From the NCBI RefSeq assembly GCF_000526995.1, contig NZ_AZUI01000001.1, forward strand, positions 2,914,001-2,978,000: a stretch of DNA of 64,000 nt. The letters run 5' to 3'. A program made the position numbers and the translations under genes. The notes under the pieces were generated by a model. It did no database searches. It was not told where the DNA came from and saw only the letters and a list, made by a program, of their open reading frames with translations. The stretch is from Lacrimispora indolis DSM 755 (GTDB taxonomy: Bacteria > Bacillota > Clostridia > Lachnospirales > Lachnospiraceae). Shown piece by piece: positions 38,741 to 47,538 of this stretch. The first letter of the stretch is position 1. Every line of letters begins with the position of its first letter.

Positions 38741-40048
38741 ATGCCTCAATGCATTGTGGTAGCAGACGATTTAACCGGGGCAAATGCCACCGGGGTCCTG
38801 CTTAAGAAAATGAATTACCGGACCTATACCGTAATGAATTCCGAACGGCTGAACTTGTCGCTGTTTGACCAGTGCGACTGCATCATATATCCCACAGACA
38901 GCAGGGGAGCAAGCAGGGAAACTGCTTACAACCGGGTATTTAACGTGACAAACCTTTTAAAAAATGATGAGGTCAAGGTATATGCAAAACGCATTGACAG
39001 CACCCTAAGGGGCAATGTGGGAAGTGAGACAGATGCTCTCCTGGATGCTTTGGGCCAGGATTATACAGCCATCTGCGCACCCTGTTTCCCAGCTTCCGGA
39101 AGGGTCGTGATCGGAGGATACATGATGGTAAAGGGGCTTCCCCTCCACAAGACAGAAGCTGCCCTGGATCCCAAGACACCTGTGTCCACATCAGATGTGA
39201 AGAAAATATTTGAAGCTCAGAGCAAGTATAAGGTGGGCAGCATTCAGATGAACGGCATGATGGAAGGAAAGCACGTTCTGGCAGACAGGATCAAAGCCCT
39301 TGCAGAGGACGGGTGCAGGATCATCATCATGGACTGTGTGACCCAGGAGGATTTGGATCTGATCGCAGATGCGGCCATTACAAGCAAAATCAAATTTGCC
39401 GCGGTGGATCCGGGAGTGTTTACTTCCACCGTTGCAAGAAAGCTGATCGTTCCGCCGGACAGGGAGAGGAAAAACAAGATACTGGCTGTGGTGGGAAGTG
39501 TAAATCCTGTGACAAGAAAACAGATGGAAGAGCTGTGGCTGACCCAGCGCACCGCCCACAATATTTTTGTTTCCGCTGCAAAATTCCTGGAAAGTGATGA
39601 AAGCAGGGAAGGGGAAATCAACCGGGCAGTCAATGAGGTACTGGAAGCCAGTAAGTCCTTTGATATCCTGACCGTCACGGGAGATGGGATCTATCCGGAA
39701 AACAGGATCGATTTTAAAAAGTATGAATCCGGTTTTCCAGGCGGGGTAGATGAGATGACCGGACTGATCTGCGATTCCTTCGCGGAGATCACCCGCAGGA
39801 TATTTACAAGCAACAGCAGCTTTCAGGGAATCTACAGCAGCGGAGGGGATATTACGGTAGCCATCTGCAGAAGTTTCCATACCGCAGGCTTATGCCTCCT
39901 TGATGAGGTCCTTCCCCTTGCAGCCTACGGGACGTTTTTAAAGGGAGATTTCGAAGGCGTGTCCATCATAACAAAAGGCGGTATGGTGGGAGAGCCGGAT
40001 GCTGCCAACCGGTGCATCACTTATCTGAAAGAGAAATTATTTATGTAA
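38741..40048 (+). CDS. four-carbon acid sugar kinase (DUF1537), D-threonate or D-erythronate kinase
   Basis: A 435-residue kinase of the two-domain DUF1537 family that phosphorylates four-carbon acid sugars. The N-terminal substrate domain starts with VVADDLTGANATGVLL and contains YAKRIDSTLRGNVG; the C-terminal ATP domain contains LAVVGSVNPVTRKQ and GIYSSGGDITVAIC. The product would be D-threonate or D-erythronate 4-phosphate, used by the PdxA2-like enzyme of the next gene. ATG 38741 after GAGAGGAAA is preferred to the open frame from 38648, which runs through the operator repeats. Confidence 0.9.
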   Translation: MPQCIVVADDLTGANATGVLLKKMNYRTYTVMNSERLNLSLFDQCDCIIYPTDSRGASRETAYNRVFNVTNLLKNDEVKVYAKRIDSTLRGNVGSETDALLDALGQDYTAICAPCFPASGRVVIGGYMMVKGLPLHKTEAALDPKTPVSTSDVKKIFEAQSKYKVGSIQMNGMMEGKHVLADRIKALAEDGCRIIIMDCVTQEDLDLIADAAITSKIKFAAVDPGVFTSTVARKLIVPPDRERKNKILAVVGSVNPVTRKQMEELWLTQRTAHNIFVSAAKFLESDESREGEINRAVNEVLEASKSFDILTVTGDGIYPENRIDFKKYESGFPGGVDEMTGLICDSFAEITRRIFTSNSSFQGIYSSGGDITVAICRSFHTAGLCLLDEVLPLAAYGTFLKGDFEGVSIITKGGMVGEPDAANRCITYLKEKLFM

Positions 40049-40081
40049 ATTTATAGAAACTGAGAAATGGAGGAAATAAAC

Positions 40082-41083
40082 ATGAGCAAACCATTAATCG
40101 TAATACCAATAGGAGATCCGGCGGGCATTGGCCCGGAGATCGTGGCAAAGGCGCTGGCAGAGCGGGGAGTCTTTGAGGCTGCCAGATGCATTGCAGTAGG
40201 AGACAGAAAAATCATGGAGCAGGCCATCAGGATCACTGGGACTGACTTAAGGATTAAGACGGTAAAGGAGCCGGAGGAAGGGGAATTTGAGGAAGGGATA
40301 TTAAACCTCATTGATCTGGATAACGTGGACATGGACCGGTTTGCCTTTGGAGAGGTAAGCGGCATGTGCGGCAGGGCTGCCTATGAATACATTGAGGAAA
40401 GCGTCAGGCTGGCAAACGAGGGCAGGGCGGATGCGGTGGCTACCACTCCCATCAACAAGGAGGCATTAAAGGCAGGAGACATTCACTTCATCGGCCATAC
40501 GGAGATATTCAGCGCCCTGACGGAAACTGAGGATCCGCTCACCATGTTTGAGACCAATGGGCTGAGGGTCTTTTTCCTCACCAGGCATGTTTCCTTAAGA
40601 AAGATGCTGGATATGGTGACAAAGGAGCGGATCAAGGATTATGTAAAGCGCTGCCTTGAAGCACTTAAACGGCTGGGGGTTGAGGAGGGAACCATGGCAG
40701 TAGCCGGGCTTAATCCTCACTGCGGGGAACACGGCCTATTTGGTGATGAAGAGGTGAATGAGATCATTCCTGCCGTACTGGAATTACAGGAAGAGGGATA
40801 TCCGGTAACAGGCCCTATCGGGGCGGATTCCGTATTCCATCAGGCGGCTCAGGGGCGGTTTAACAGCGTGCTTTCCCTGTATCATGACCAGGGTCATATT
40901 GCAACAAAGACCCTGGATTTTGACCGCACCATTGCCGTCACCAACGGGATGCCCATTCTGCGCACTTCCGTGGACCATGGCACGGCCTTTGACATCGCCG
41001 GAACCGGCAAGGCAAGCGCTGTCAGCATGGTGGAGGCTGTTTTACTTGCAGCAAAGTATTCCCCTCGCTTTAAAAAGGCGTAA
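40082..41083 (+). CDS. PdxA2-type 4-phospho-D-threonate/erythronate dehydrogenase
   Basis: A 333-residue member of the PdxA family with [64 protein letters not shown]-like [15 protein letters not shown] and the C-terminal [17 protein letters not shown]. Metal-binding histidines are in these motifs. Beside a DUF1537 kinase and GntP permease, this is the PdxA2 subgroup, which oxidises and decarboxylates the 4-phosphate to dihydroxyacetone phosphate, rather than pyridoxine synthesis. GGAGG lies upstream of the ATG at 40082. A vitamin B6 role cannot be excluded from sequence alone. Confidence 0.9.
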   Translation: MSKPLIVIPIGDPAGIGPEIVAKALAERGVFEAARCIAVGDRKIMEQAIRITGTDLRIKTVKEPEEGEFEEGILNLIDLDNVDMDRFAFGEVSGMCGRAAYEYIEESVRLANEGRADAVATTPINKEALKAGDIHFIGHTEIFSALTETEDPLTMFETNGLRVFFLTRHVSLRKMLDMVTKERIKDYVKRCLEALKRLGVEEGTMAVAGLNPHCGEHGLFGDEEVNEIIPAVLELQEEGYPVTGPIGADSVFHQAAQGRFNSVLSLYHDQGHIATKTLDFDRTIAVTNGMPILRTSVDHGTAFDIAGTGKASAVSMVEAVLLAAKYSPRFKKA

Positions 41084-41118
41084 AAGGGGCAGTGAAAAAT
41101 TAAGAGGAGGGTTTCTTT

Positions 41119-42519
41119 ATGGTAGGAGGACTTAGCGGCGAAAGAATGATGATTGCCCTTGGAATCGGCATCGTGATTCTCATATTCTTGGTACTGAAAA
41201 CAAAGATCCACGCATTTTTGGCCCTGATCATGGCATCGGTCATCATCGGCGTGGTAGGGGGTATGCCTCTAGTGAACATCACCCTGGAAAACGGCAAGAC
41301 CTTTGGTATTGTTAATTCCATAACAACCGGATTCGGGGGCACGCTTGGAAGTATAGGAATCATCATTGGTTTTGGGGTAATGATGGGACAGATATTTGAG
41401 AGGACCGGGGCTGCCAAGCGGATGGCCCAGACGTTTTTAAAGCTCTTTGGGAAAAAGAGGGAGGAGGAAGCTCTGGCACTTACGGGATTTCTGGTTTCCA
41501 TCCCCATTTTCTGCGACTCCGGATTTGTAATTCTCGCCCCTATTGCAAAGGCCATTTCAAGGGTGACCAAAAAATCAGTGATTTCCCTGGGCGCAGCACT
41601 GGCAGCAGGGCTTGTGATCACCCACACCCTTGTGCCGCCTACTCCCGGGCCTTTGGGTGTATGCGGAATCTTTGGAGTTGACGTAGGAAAATTCATTCTT
41701 TATGGTCTTGTTGTGGCCATTCCCATGACAGTGGCCTGTACGTTTTATGCAAGATGGATCGGGAAAAGGCTTTATCAGATCCCTGACGACAAGGAAGGCT
41801 TTGTGCGCCTCCCCTATCAGGAGCCGGATTACTCCCAGGATTTTTCCGTTGGGTTTGAAAACCTGCCTTCCACACTGGAATCCTTTGCTCCTCTGTTTCT
41901 TCCCATCATCCTTATCCTGATCAGTACGGTTTCCAGCGCTTTGGGAAAGACCTCCGGCTTTATGCAGGTATTCCAGTTCCTGGGAAGCCCCATCGTAGCG
42001 GTAGGCATCGGACTTGTGCTGGCCATCTTCACCCTGGGAAGGAATTTAACCAGAGAAGAGGCGATCAAGGAAATGGAAAGAGGCATGGCATCCGCAGGAA
42101 TCATCATGCTGGTGACCGGAGGAGGCGGTGCCCTGGGTCAGATCATCAAGGACAGCGGCCTTGGAACCTATATGGCGGAAGCTCTTGCAGGTACGGCGGT
42201 TCCCATCGTCATCCTTCCGTTCCTCATTTCCACAGCCATGCGTTTTATCCAGGGATCCGGCACGGTTGCCATGACAACGGCTGCCAGCATATCTGCTCCC
42301 ATCATTCTGGCTGCTGGCGTGAACCCCATACTTGGAGCTTTGGCATGCTGCGTAGGCTCCCTGTTCTTCAGCTACTTTAATGACAGCTATTTCTGGGTGG
42401 TTAACCGGACCCTGGGAGTGGGAGAAGTAAAGGATCAGATCGCCACTTATTCCATCACTTCCACCATAGCATGGGCCGTTGGATTTGTTGAAGTTTTAAT
42501 ATTGAGTATTTTCCTGTAA
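41119..42519 (+). CDS. GntP-family gluconate/acid-sugar permease
   Basis: A 466-residue membrane protein with about 12-14 hydrophobic segments of the gluconate:proton symporter family. ITTGFGGTLGSIGIIIGFGVMMGQIFERTGAA, FCDSGFVILAPIAKAI, HTLVPPTPGPLGV and NDSYFWVVNRTLGV are characteristic GntP pieces. In this operon it likely imports D-threonate, D-erythronate or a relative. AGAGGAGGG lies 9 bases before the ATG. It is followed by a strong terminator before the regulator gene. Confidence 0.93.
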   Translation: MVGGLSGERMMIALGIGIVILIFLVLKTKIHAFLALIMASVIIGVVGGMPLVNITLENGKTFGIVNSITTGFGGTLGSIGIIIGFGVMMGQIFERTGAAKRMAQTFLKLFGKKREEEALALTGFLVSIPIFCDSGFVILAPIAKAISRVTKKSVISLGAALAAGLVITHTLVPPTPGPLGVCGIFGVDVGKFILYGLVVAIPMTVACTFYARWIGKRLYQIPDDKEGFVRLPYQEPDYSQDFSVGFENLPSTLESFAPLFLPIILILISTVSSALGKTSGFMQVFQFLGSPIVAVGIGLVLAIFTLGRNLTREEAIKEMERGMASAGIIMLVTGGGGALGQIIKDSGLGTYMAEALAGTAVPIVILPFLISTAMRFIQGSGTVAMTTAASISAPIILAAGVNPILGALACCVGSLFFSYFNDSYFWVVNRTLGVGEVKDQIATYSITSTIAWAVGFVEVLILSIFL

Positions 42520-42562
42520 TCATTTATGATATACACATGGGATATTGTGCAGTAAGCAGATG

Positions 42563-42597
42563 CCCTGCCGCCGGAGTTTCCGGCGGCAGGGATTTTT
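42563..42597 (+). terminator. strong intrinsic terminator after the permease gene
   Basis: Perfect 12-base GC-rich arms (42563-42574, 42580-42591), 5-base loop, then ATTTTTG. Confidence 0.85.
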
Positions 42598-42639
42598 GTA
42601 ATAAAACAGGTATAGGCTTCATGACAGGAGGAAGGGCTC

Positions 42640-43407
42640 ATGATGATGGCGGAGAGGCAGATTAAGATTCTGAACATGATACAGGAAGATGGAAGCGTCC
42701 AGGTAGAGGAGCTGGCAAAGGAGCTTGATGTCAGTCCTATGACCATTCGCAGGGATTTGGAAAAGCTTCAGAAGGAGGGGCTGATCGAACGCTGCCACGG
42801 AGGTGCGGTGAGCAAGACTGAGGTGGCATATGCGGATAAAAGCGTGAAAAATCATGGACAAAAGGAGCTGATCGCAGAAAAATGCGTGGAATTCATCAGG
42901 GAAGGGACTACCGTATACTTAGATGCAGGAACCACCACCTACGAGATCGCAAAGCGGATCATGGAGATGGAAAACATGACAGTCATCACCAATGACTTGG
43001 AGATCGCCCTTTTGATGAAAAACAGCAAGGCAGAGCTGATCCTGTGCGGCGGTTACGTCCAGAAGTCCACGGGAAGCACCTTAGGCTATTACACCACCCA
43101 GATGATAGAGGATTTCCGGTTTGATACCGGATTTTTCGGGGCTGCAGCCATAAGCGGGGAATTCCATGTGCTGACGCCGACCACTGACAAGGCATTTTTA
43201 AAGCGCCAGCTTGTAAAGCAGTGCCAGCAGTCTTTCCTGGCTGTGGATGATTCAAAATTCAACCGCCAGGGGATGAACCGGATCAACCGTCTGGCAGATT
43301 ATACAGGGATTATAACGGATCATGAATTTAAAGAACAGGAAAAGGCTGCCCTTCGAAAGCAGGGGGTGCGGATCATTTCTGTCAATCAGGAGGATTCCAA
43401 TGATTGA
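42640..43407 (+). CDS. DeoR-family transcriptional regulator
   Basis: A 255-residue repressor. The N-terminal winged helix-turn-helix (about 1-57) shows VQVEELAKELDVSPMTIRRDLEKL followed by GLIERCHGGA, the DeoR signature. The sugar-phosphate-isomerase-like sensor (about 75-240) has EGTTVYLDAGTTTYEIA and the TDKAFLKRQ segment. It probably controls the threonate/erythronate operon by binding the GAACA repeats at 38619-38677, with a phosphorylated intermediate as inducer. GGAGG precedes three consecutive ATG codons. The proC promoter overlaps its stop codon. Confidence 0.9.
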   Translation: MMMAERQIKILNMIQEDGSVQVEELAKELDVSPMTIRRDLEKLQKEGLIERCHGGAVSKTEVAYADKSVKNHGQKELIAEKCVEFIREGTTVYLDAGTTTYEIAKRIMEMENMTVITNDLEIALLMKNSKAELILCGGYVQKSTGSTLGYYTTQMIEDFRFDTGFFGAAAISGEFHVLTPTTDKAFLKRQLVKQCQQSFLAVDDSKFNRQGMNRINRLADYTGIITDHEFKEQEKAALRKQGVRIISVNQEDSND

Positions 43408-43433
43408 CATAGTTGAAAAGATGGTGCTAGAAT
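43404..43433 (+). promoter_or_regulatory. promoter of proC
   Basis: TTGACA, 18-base spacer, TAGAAT. The -35 contains the TGA stop of the preceding DeoR gene. Confidence 0.6.
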
Positions 43434-43480
43434 GATGTTTATTGGCTGCAGATTTTCATACAGAAGCAGGAGGAAGGATT

Positions 43481-44275
43481 ATGGCGAAGATAGGAATCAT
43501 TGGAATTGGAAATATGGGTTTTGCAATATTGAAAGGACTGTTAAAGACATGGGGTAAGGAAGATATGACTTTTACCGATGTAAACAGGGACCGGTGCGCC
43601 CAGATCACAGAGGAGCTGGGAGTGGCCCACGGGGAAAGCAACGCCGGTTGTGCGGGACGGTCAAAGTACGTTGTGCTGGCCGTAAAGCCTCAGTACTTTG
43701 AACCCGTGCTGTCTGATATCCGCAATGAGGTGACGGAAAACCATGTGATCATTTCCATTGCGCCGGGGATCACTACGGCTTGGCTAAAGGAAAAGCTGGG
43801 AGAAAAGGCGCGGGTGGTCCGGGCCATGCCCAACACTCCTGCCCTCCTTGGGGAGGGAATGACCGGGGTTTGCTATGATGAGAAGGCATTTTCCCAGGAA
43901 GAGAAGGAGACCATTGAGGCCATTTTCCGATCTCTTGGAAGGATGCGGATCGTGGAAGAGCGTCTTATGAATGCCGTGGTCTGCGCAAGCGGAAGCTCCC
44001 CTGCTTATGTTTACATGTTTATCGAGGCTCTGGCGGATGGGGCGGTGAAGTATGGACTTCCCAGGGATGCTGCCTATGAGATGGCGGCCCAGACAGTCCT
44101 TGGAAGCGCCAGGATGGTCCTGGAAACAGGGGAGCATCCGGGAGTATTAAAGGATAAGGTGTGCTCGCCGGGAGGGACCACCATTGAGGGGGTATCGGCC
44201 CTGGAGGAATCAGGATTCCGCAGTGCGGTCATAAAGGCAGCGGATGCCTGCTTTAAGAAGTGCGAGAAACTATAA
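43481..44275 (+). CDS. proC: pyrroline-5-carboxylate reductase
   Basis: A 264-residue Rossmann enzyme making proline. GIIGIGNMGFAILKGLL is the NADPH-binding motif; VLAVKPQYF, VRAMPNTPALLGEGMTG and the C-terminal signature VCSPGGTTIEGVSALEESGFR are diagnostic. Start 43481 follows AGGAGGAAGG; the frame open from 43442 is not supported. The end is close to the Nudix gene (24 bases), likely one transcript. Confidence 0.95.
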   Translation: MAKIGIIGIGNMGFAILKGLLKTWGKEDMTFTDVNRDRCAQITEELGVAHGESNAGCAGRSKYVVLAVKPQYFEPVLSDIRNEVTENHVIISIAPGITTAWLKEKLGEKARVVRAMPNTPALLGEGMTGVCYDEKAFSQEEKETIEAIFRSLGRMRIVEERLMNAVVCASGSSPAYVYMFIEALADGAVKYGLPRDAAYEMAAQTVLGSARMVLETGEHPGVLKDKVCSPGGTTIEGVSALEESGFRSAVIKAADACFKKCEKL

Positions 44276-44298
44276 AGGATGAGTGCGGAGGTAAGATC

Positions 44299-44847
44299 AT
44301 GGAACAAAAACCTGTAAAACGCCTTAACAGGGAATTAAAGTACAAAGGAAATATTATAGAAATATTTGAGGACACGGTGGATGCGAACGGCCATCTGGCC
44401 CACTGGGATTTCATTCACCACAAGGGAGCAGCTGCAGTGGTTCCTGTGACCAAAACCGGGAAGATTCTCATGGTGCGCCAGTACCGCAATGCCTTGGACC
44501 GTTATACCCTGGAGGTTCCGGCCGGTGCTCTTGACAGCGCAAAAGAGCCAAAGCTTGACTGCGCCCACAGGGAGCTGGAGGAGGAGACCGGATATAAGAC
44601 GGATAAGGAAAAGATGGAATATTTAATCAGCGTCAACACAACGGTTGCCTTCTGTGATGAAGCCATTGATATCTTTGTTGCAAGAGAATTGGAGCCTTCC
44701 AGACAGAACCTGGATGAAGATGAATACATCGAGGTAGAGGAGTGGGAGGTAAGTGACTTAGAGCAGAAGATTTACCGGGGAGAGATCACTGACGGTAAGA
44801 CCATTGCGGCCATTCTGGCTTATGCAAGAAAATACGGCGTAAAATAG
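44299..44847 (+). CDS. Nudix hydrolase, ADP-ribose pyrophosphatase-like
   Basis: A 182-residue Nudix enzyme. The Nudix box is present as GALDSAKEP then HRELEEETGY, preceded by VPVTKTGKILMVRQYR and LEVPAG as in ADP-ribose pyrophosphatases (NudF type). It probably hydrolyses ADP-ribose to AMP and ribose 5-phosphate. Start 44299 after GGAGG is preferred to 44260 inside proC. Substrate specificity is inferred from the family. Confidence 0.9.
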   Translation: MEQKPVKRLNRELKYKGNIIEIFEDTVDANGHLAHWDFIHHKGAAAVVPVTKTGKILMVRQYRNALDRYTLEVPAGALDSAKEPKLDCAHRELEEETGYKTDKEKMEYLISVNTTVAFCDEAIDIFVARELEPSRQNLDEDEYIEVEEWEVSDLEQKIYRGEITDGKTIAAILAYARKYGVK

Positions 44848-44872
44848 TAAAACGCCTGTAAAACAGCAGTTT

Positions 44873-44905
44873 CAGCCGGGGTGAGTTTCCTTGCCCCGGC
44901 TTGTT
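44873..44905 (+). terminator. terminator after the Nudix gene
   Basis: GCCGGGG / CCCCGGC arms with a loop of about 12 bases, followed by TTGTTG. The U-run is poor but the stem is strong. Confidence 0.55.
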
Positions 44906-44989
44906 GCCCTTACAAGAATAAATGTCCCTTTACAGGCATAAGGTTGAAAGAAAGACGTCTTATGACAAGACCTGTAGGGGGATTTTTTT

Positions 44990-45592
44990 ATGGCCAGTTT
45001 GTTTCGCACCCTTAGATTCCGTTTGAGAAGAAGACCGGGTCCAGGTGCCATGTATGCGTCCCTGGAGCGGAACTTGGGGGCAGAGGACCGTTGCCTCATT
45101 TGCTTTTTTGCAGGGCTTATTGCCGGAACGGTGATGGCAAATTTCTGGTATCCGTCATTTATGGAGGAAGCCGGATATTATCTGGGACTTTTGGACAGAA
45201 ATATGAACCTGGACAAAGGGCAGCGGGTTCAGCTTTTTTATCAGGTTTTCAGACAGAGAGGGATAGAGGTGGGGGTTGCATGGCTCATCGGCCTGACCGC
45301 TTATGCAGCGCCTCTGTTTTGCCTGCTGACGGCAGGAATCGGTTTTTCCATGGGGTTTGTCCTTTCCGTTATAACGGTCCAAAAGGGGCTTATGGGACTT
45401 CCCGTGTTCCTCATGACAGTCATGCCCCAGGGGCTGTGCTACCTTCCCCTTTGGAGCATCCTTCTTTTGTGGGGAATGCAAAAGGAGAGGCGTTTTCGGG
45501 TCACGGCTTTTTTGCTGCTTTTGTTTTTGGCGGCCCTAGGAAGCGCCTGTGAAGCCTGGATTAACCCATTTTTCCTGAAAATGGTCCTTTAA
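44990..45592 (+). CDS. spoIIM: stage II sporulation protein M
   Basis: A 200-residue membrane protein with about five hydrophobic segments, of the SpoIIM family that with SpoIID and SpoIIP degrades septal peptidoglycan during engulfment. Features are FFAGLIAGTVMANF, a short extracytoplasmic loop, the FSMGFVLSVITVQKG segment and MTVMPQGLCYLPLW. GGGGG precedes the ATG. Its linkage to xerD is common in Clostridia and supports a spore-forming host. Confidence 0.88.
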   Translation: MASLFRTLRFRLRRRPGPGAMYASLERNLGAEDRCLICFFAGLIAGTVMANFWYPSFMEEAGYYLGLLDRNMNLDKGQRVQLFYQVFRQRGIEVGVAWLIGLTAYAAPLFCLLTAGIGFSMGFVLSVITVQKGLMGLPVFLMTVMPQGLCYLPLWSILLLWGMQKERRFRVTAFLLLLFLAALGSACEAWINPFFLKMVL

Positions 45593-45723
45593 CACAGAAA
45601 TATTAAAAAAAAATAAATCGGTCCATTTCCCCATATCTTGCGAAAAAAAGTCATGCATTACCAATATCTTGTACATATTATGTAAAGTAATCCCAAAATG
45701 TATTAATAGTGGGAAAAATGTGT

Positions 45724-45752
45724 TTGATTTTATCGAAAATAGTCTATATAAT
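45724..45752 (+). promoter_or_regulatory. promoter of xerD
   Basis: TTGATT, 17-base spacer, TATAAT, about 55 bases before the start codon. The rest of 45593-45805 is A+T-rich without other features. Confidence 0.6.
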
Positions 45753-45805
45753 GGTAGGAAGAAGCCTTATTTTAGGGCATTTTTGAAGCCGAAAGGTCAG
45801 GGGAT

Positions 45806-46699
45806 ATGGAGATGGTAGCAGAGATTAATTATTTTATCATTTATTTAAGGGAGATAAAAAAAACATCAAAAAACACAGAGGTATCTTATCAGAGAGATTT
45901 GATGCAGCTGGCTTCCTTTTTAGAACAGCAGGGGATCCGGGAGGTGGACAAGGTGACAAAGACCAGTCTTAATTCCTATATCTTACATCTCGAAAAGCAA
46001 GGGAAGGCTACCACAACCATTTCACGCTGCCTGGCCTCCATGAAGGCATTTTTCCATTACGAATGCAGGGAAGGGAAAATCCAGAAGGACCCGGCAGAGC
46101 TGATAAAGGCGCCTAAGGTGGAAAAGAAGGCGCCTACTATATTGACCGTGGATGAGGTGAACAGCCTCTTAAGTCAGCCGGACGGGGAAACTCCCAAGGA
46201 GCTGCGGGACCGGGCCATGCTGGAACTGCTTTATGCAACCGGCATCCGTGTGTCGGAGCTCATCCATTTAAAAAAGACGGACGTGAATCTGGCCATCGGA
46301 TATATCACCTGCCGGGATGAACACAAGGAACGGATGGTTCCTTTTGGAAAGGTGGCCAAGCTGGCCCTTTCCGCTTATATCGAACGTGGCCGGGAATATT
46401 TGCTGCGGAATCAGGAATCCGAGTGGCTGTTTACCAACTGCAACGGAAAATCCATGAGCCGCCAGGGATTTTGGAAAATCATAAAGTTCTACGGGGATAA
46501 GGCGGGGATCAAGGCGGATATTACGCCCCACACTCTGCGCCATTCTTTTGCGGCGCATTTGCTCCGCAATGGGGCGGACATCCACGCGGTACAAGCCATG
46601 CTGGGCCATTCCGATATGGCTACCACCCAGATGTATATGAACTATACCCGGGGAGAAGACCTGCGCCGTTCCTATACGGGCGCCCATCCAAGAGGATAG
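45806..46699 (+). CDS. xerD: site-specific tyrosine recombinase XerD-type
   Basis: A recombinase of about 297 residues with an N-terminal SAM-like core-binding domain (about 1-90) and a C-terminal catalytic domain. The catalytic residues are visible: Arg in YATGIRVSELIHL, His and Arg in TPHTLRHSFAAHLL, His in AMLGHSDMATTQ and Tyr in MYMNY. It probably resolves chromosome dimers at dif. The alternative ATG at 45812 has the better-spaced AGGGG site and would shorten it by two residues. Its chromosomal context (spoIIM, apt) argues against a mobile-element origin. Confidence 0.92.
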   Translation: MEMVAEINYFIIYLREIKKTSKNTEVSYQRDLMQLASFLEQQGIREVDKVTKTSLNSYILHLEKQGKATTTISRCLASMKAFFHYECREGKIQKDPAELIKAPKVEKKAPTILTVDEVNSLLSQPDGETPKELRDRAMLELLYATGIRVSELIHLKKTDVNLAIGYITCRDEHKERMVPFGKVAKLALSAYIERGREYLLRNQESEWLFTNCNGKSMSRQGFWKIIKFYGDKAGIKADITPHTLRHSFAAHLLRNGADIHAVQAMLGHSDMATTQMYMNYTRGEDLRRSYTGAHPRG

Positions 46700-46741
46700 A
46701 GGCTCCCTGGTATACAAATTATGACAATATGAGGTATGACA

Positions 46742-47266
46742 ATGAAGAGATTAGAAGATTATGTCACAAGCATTCCGGACTTCCCTGAGGAAGGAATTAT
46801 TTTCCGGGATGTGACTACCATTCTGGAGGATGCGGACGGACTTTCCCTGGCAGTGGATGGCATACGGGAGATGTTAAAAGGAGTGGAGTACGATGCAGTG
46901 GTGGGACCGGAATCAAGAGGTTTCATCTTCGGCGTTCCGGTGGCTTATGCAGAGCATAAGGGTTTTATTCCGGTGAGAAAGAAGGGAAAGCTTCCAAGAG
47001 AAGTTCTGTCTGCTGATTATGAGCTGGAATACGGTACGGCAACCATTGAAATCCACAAGGATTCCATTAAGCCGGGGCAAAAGGTGGTCATCATCGACGA
47101 CTTAATCGCCACAGGCGGCACCATTGAAGCCATCATAAAGCTGATCCAGGAGCTTGGCGGCGAAGTGGTGAAAATCTGCTTTATCATGGAGCTTGCAGGA
47201 TTAAACGGCAGGGAAAAGCTTGCAGGATATGATGTGGAAGCCATGATCACTTATGAGGGAAAATAA
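46742..47266 (+). CDS. apt: adenine phosphoribosyltransferase
   Basis: A 174-residue purine-salvage enzyme forming AMP from adenine and PRPP. MKRLEDYVTSIPDFPEEGI, VGPESRGFIFG, VRKKGKLP and the PRPP loop VIIDDLIATGGT are diagnostic. ATG 46742 is preferred to 46736 because GAGG is seven bases before it and it matches the usual N-terminus. The gene ends at a terminator-like hairpin. Confidence 0.95.
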   Translation: MKRLEDYVTSIPDFPEEGIIFRDVTTILEDADGLSLAVDGIREMLKGVEYDAVVGPESRGFIFGVPVAYAEHKGFIPVRKKGKLPREVLSADYELEYGTATIEIHKDSIKPGQKVVIIDDLIATGGTIEAIIKLIQELGGEVVKICFIMELAGLNGREKLAGYDVEAMITYEGK

Positions 47267-47279
47267 CTATTAGTAGAGG

Positions 47280-47339
47280 GAATCCGCAATATCGGCGTCT
47301 GAACACTTTCTTCCGCCTTTAACTGCCGGATTCCTTTTT
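47280..47339 (+). terminator. terminator after apt
   Basis: GGAATCCG (47280-47287) pairs with CGGATTCC (47327-47334) across a long loop, then TTTTTG. A second 12-bp perfect palindrome (ATTCCTTTTTGA and complement) overlaps its 3' arm at about 47330-47354. Confidence 0.5.
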
Positions 47340-47538
47340 GATTCAAAAAGGAATTCTGCCCTGTGAATTCGATATATTTTTGTCATAATTTATTTTTTTC
47401 TGTACATAATTGATGCCTATTGATTTTGTTATTTTGAGTGTGATATGATGTGAAAAATAAAACTGTATACAATATGCAACGAAAGAACCATTCAAAGATA
47501 AAATCCACAGGCAACAGAAAAAGAGAGGAAAATGAATC

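Noticed and set aside
40082..41083. Assignment as pyridoxine-biosynthesis PdxA
   Set aside because: The operon with a DUF1537 kinase, GntP permease and DeoR regulator fits the PdxA2 catabolic subgroup better.
45806..46699. Tyrosine recombinase as a prophage or integron integrase
   Set aside because: Length, motifs and linkage to spoIIM and apt fit chromosomal XerD; no attachment site or phage genes are beside it.
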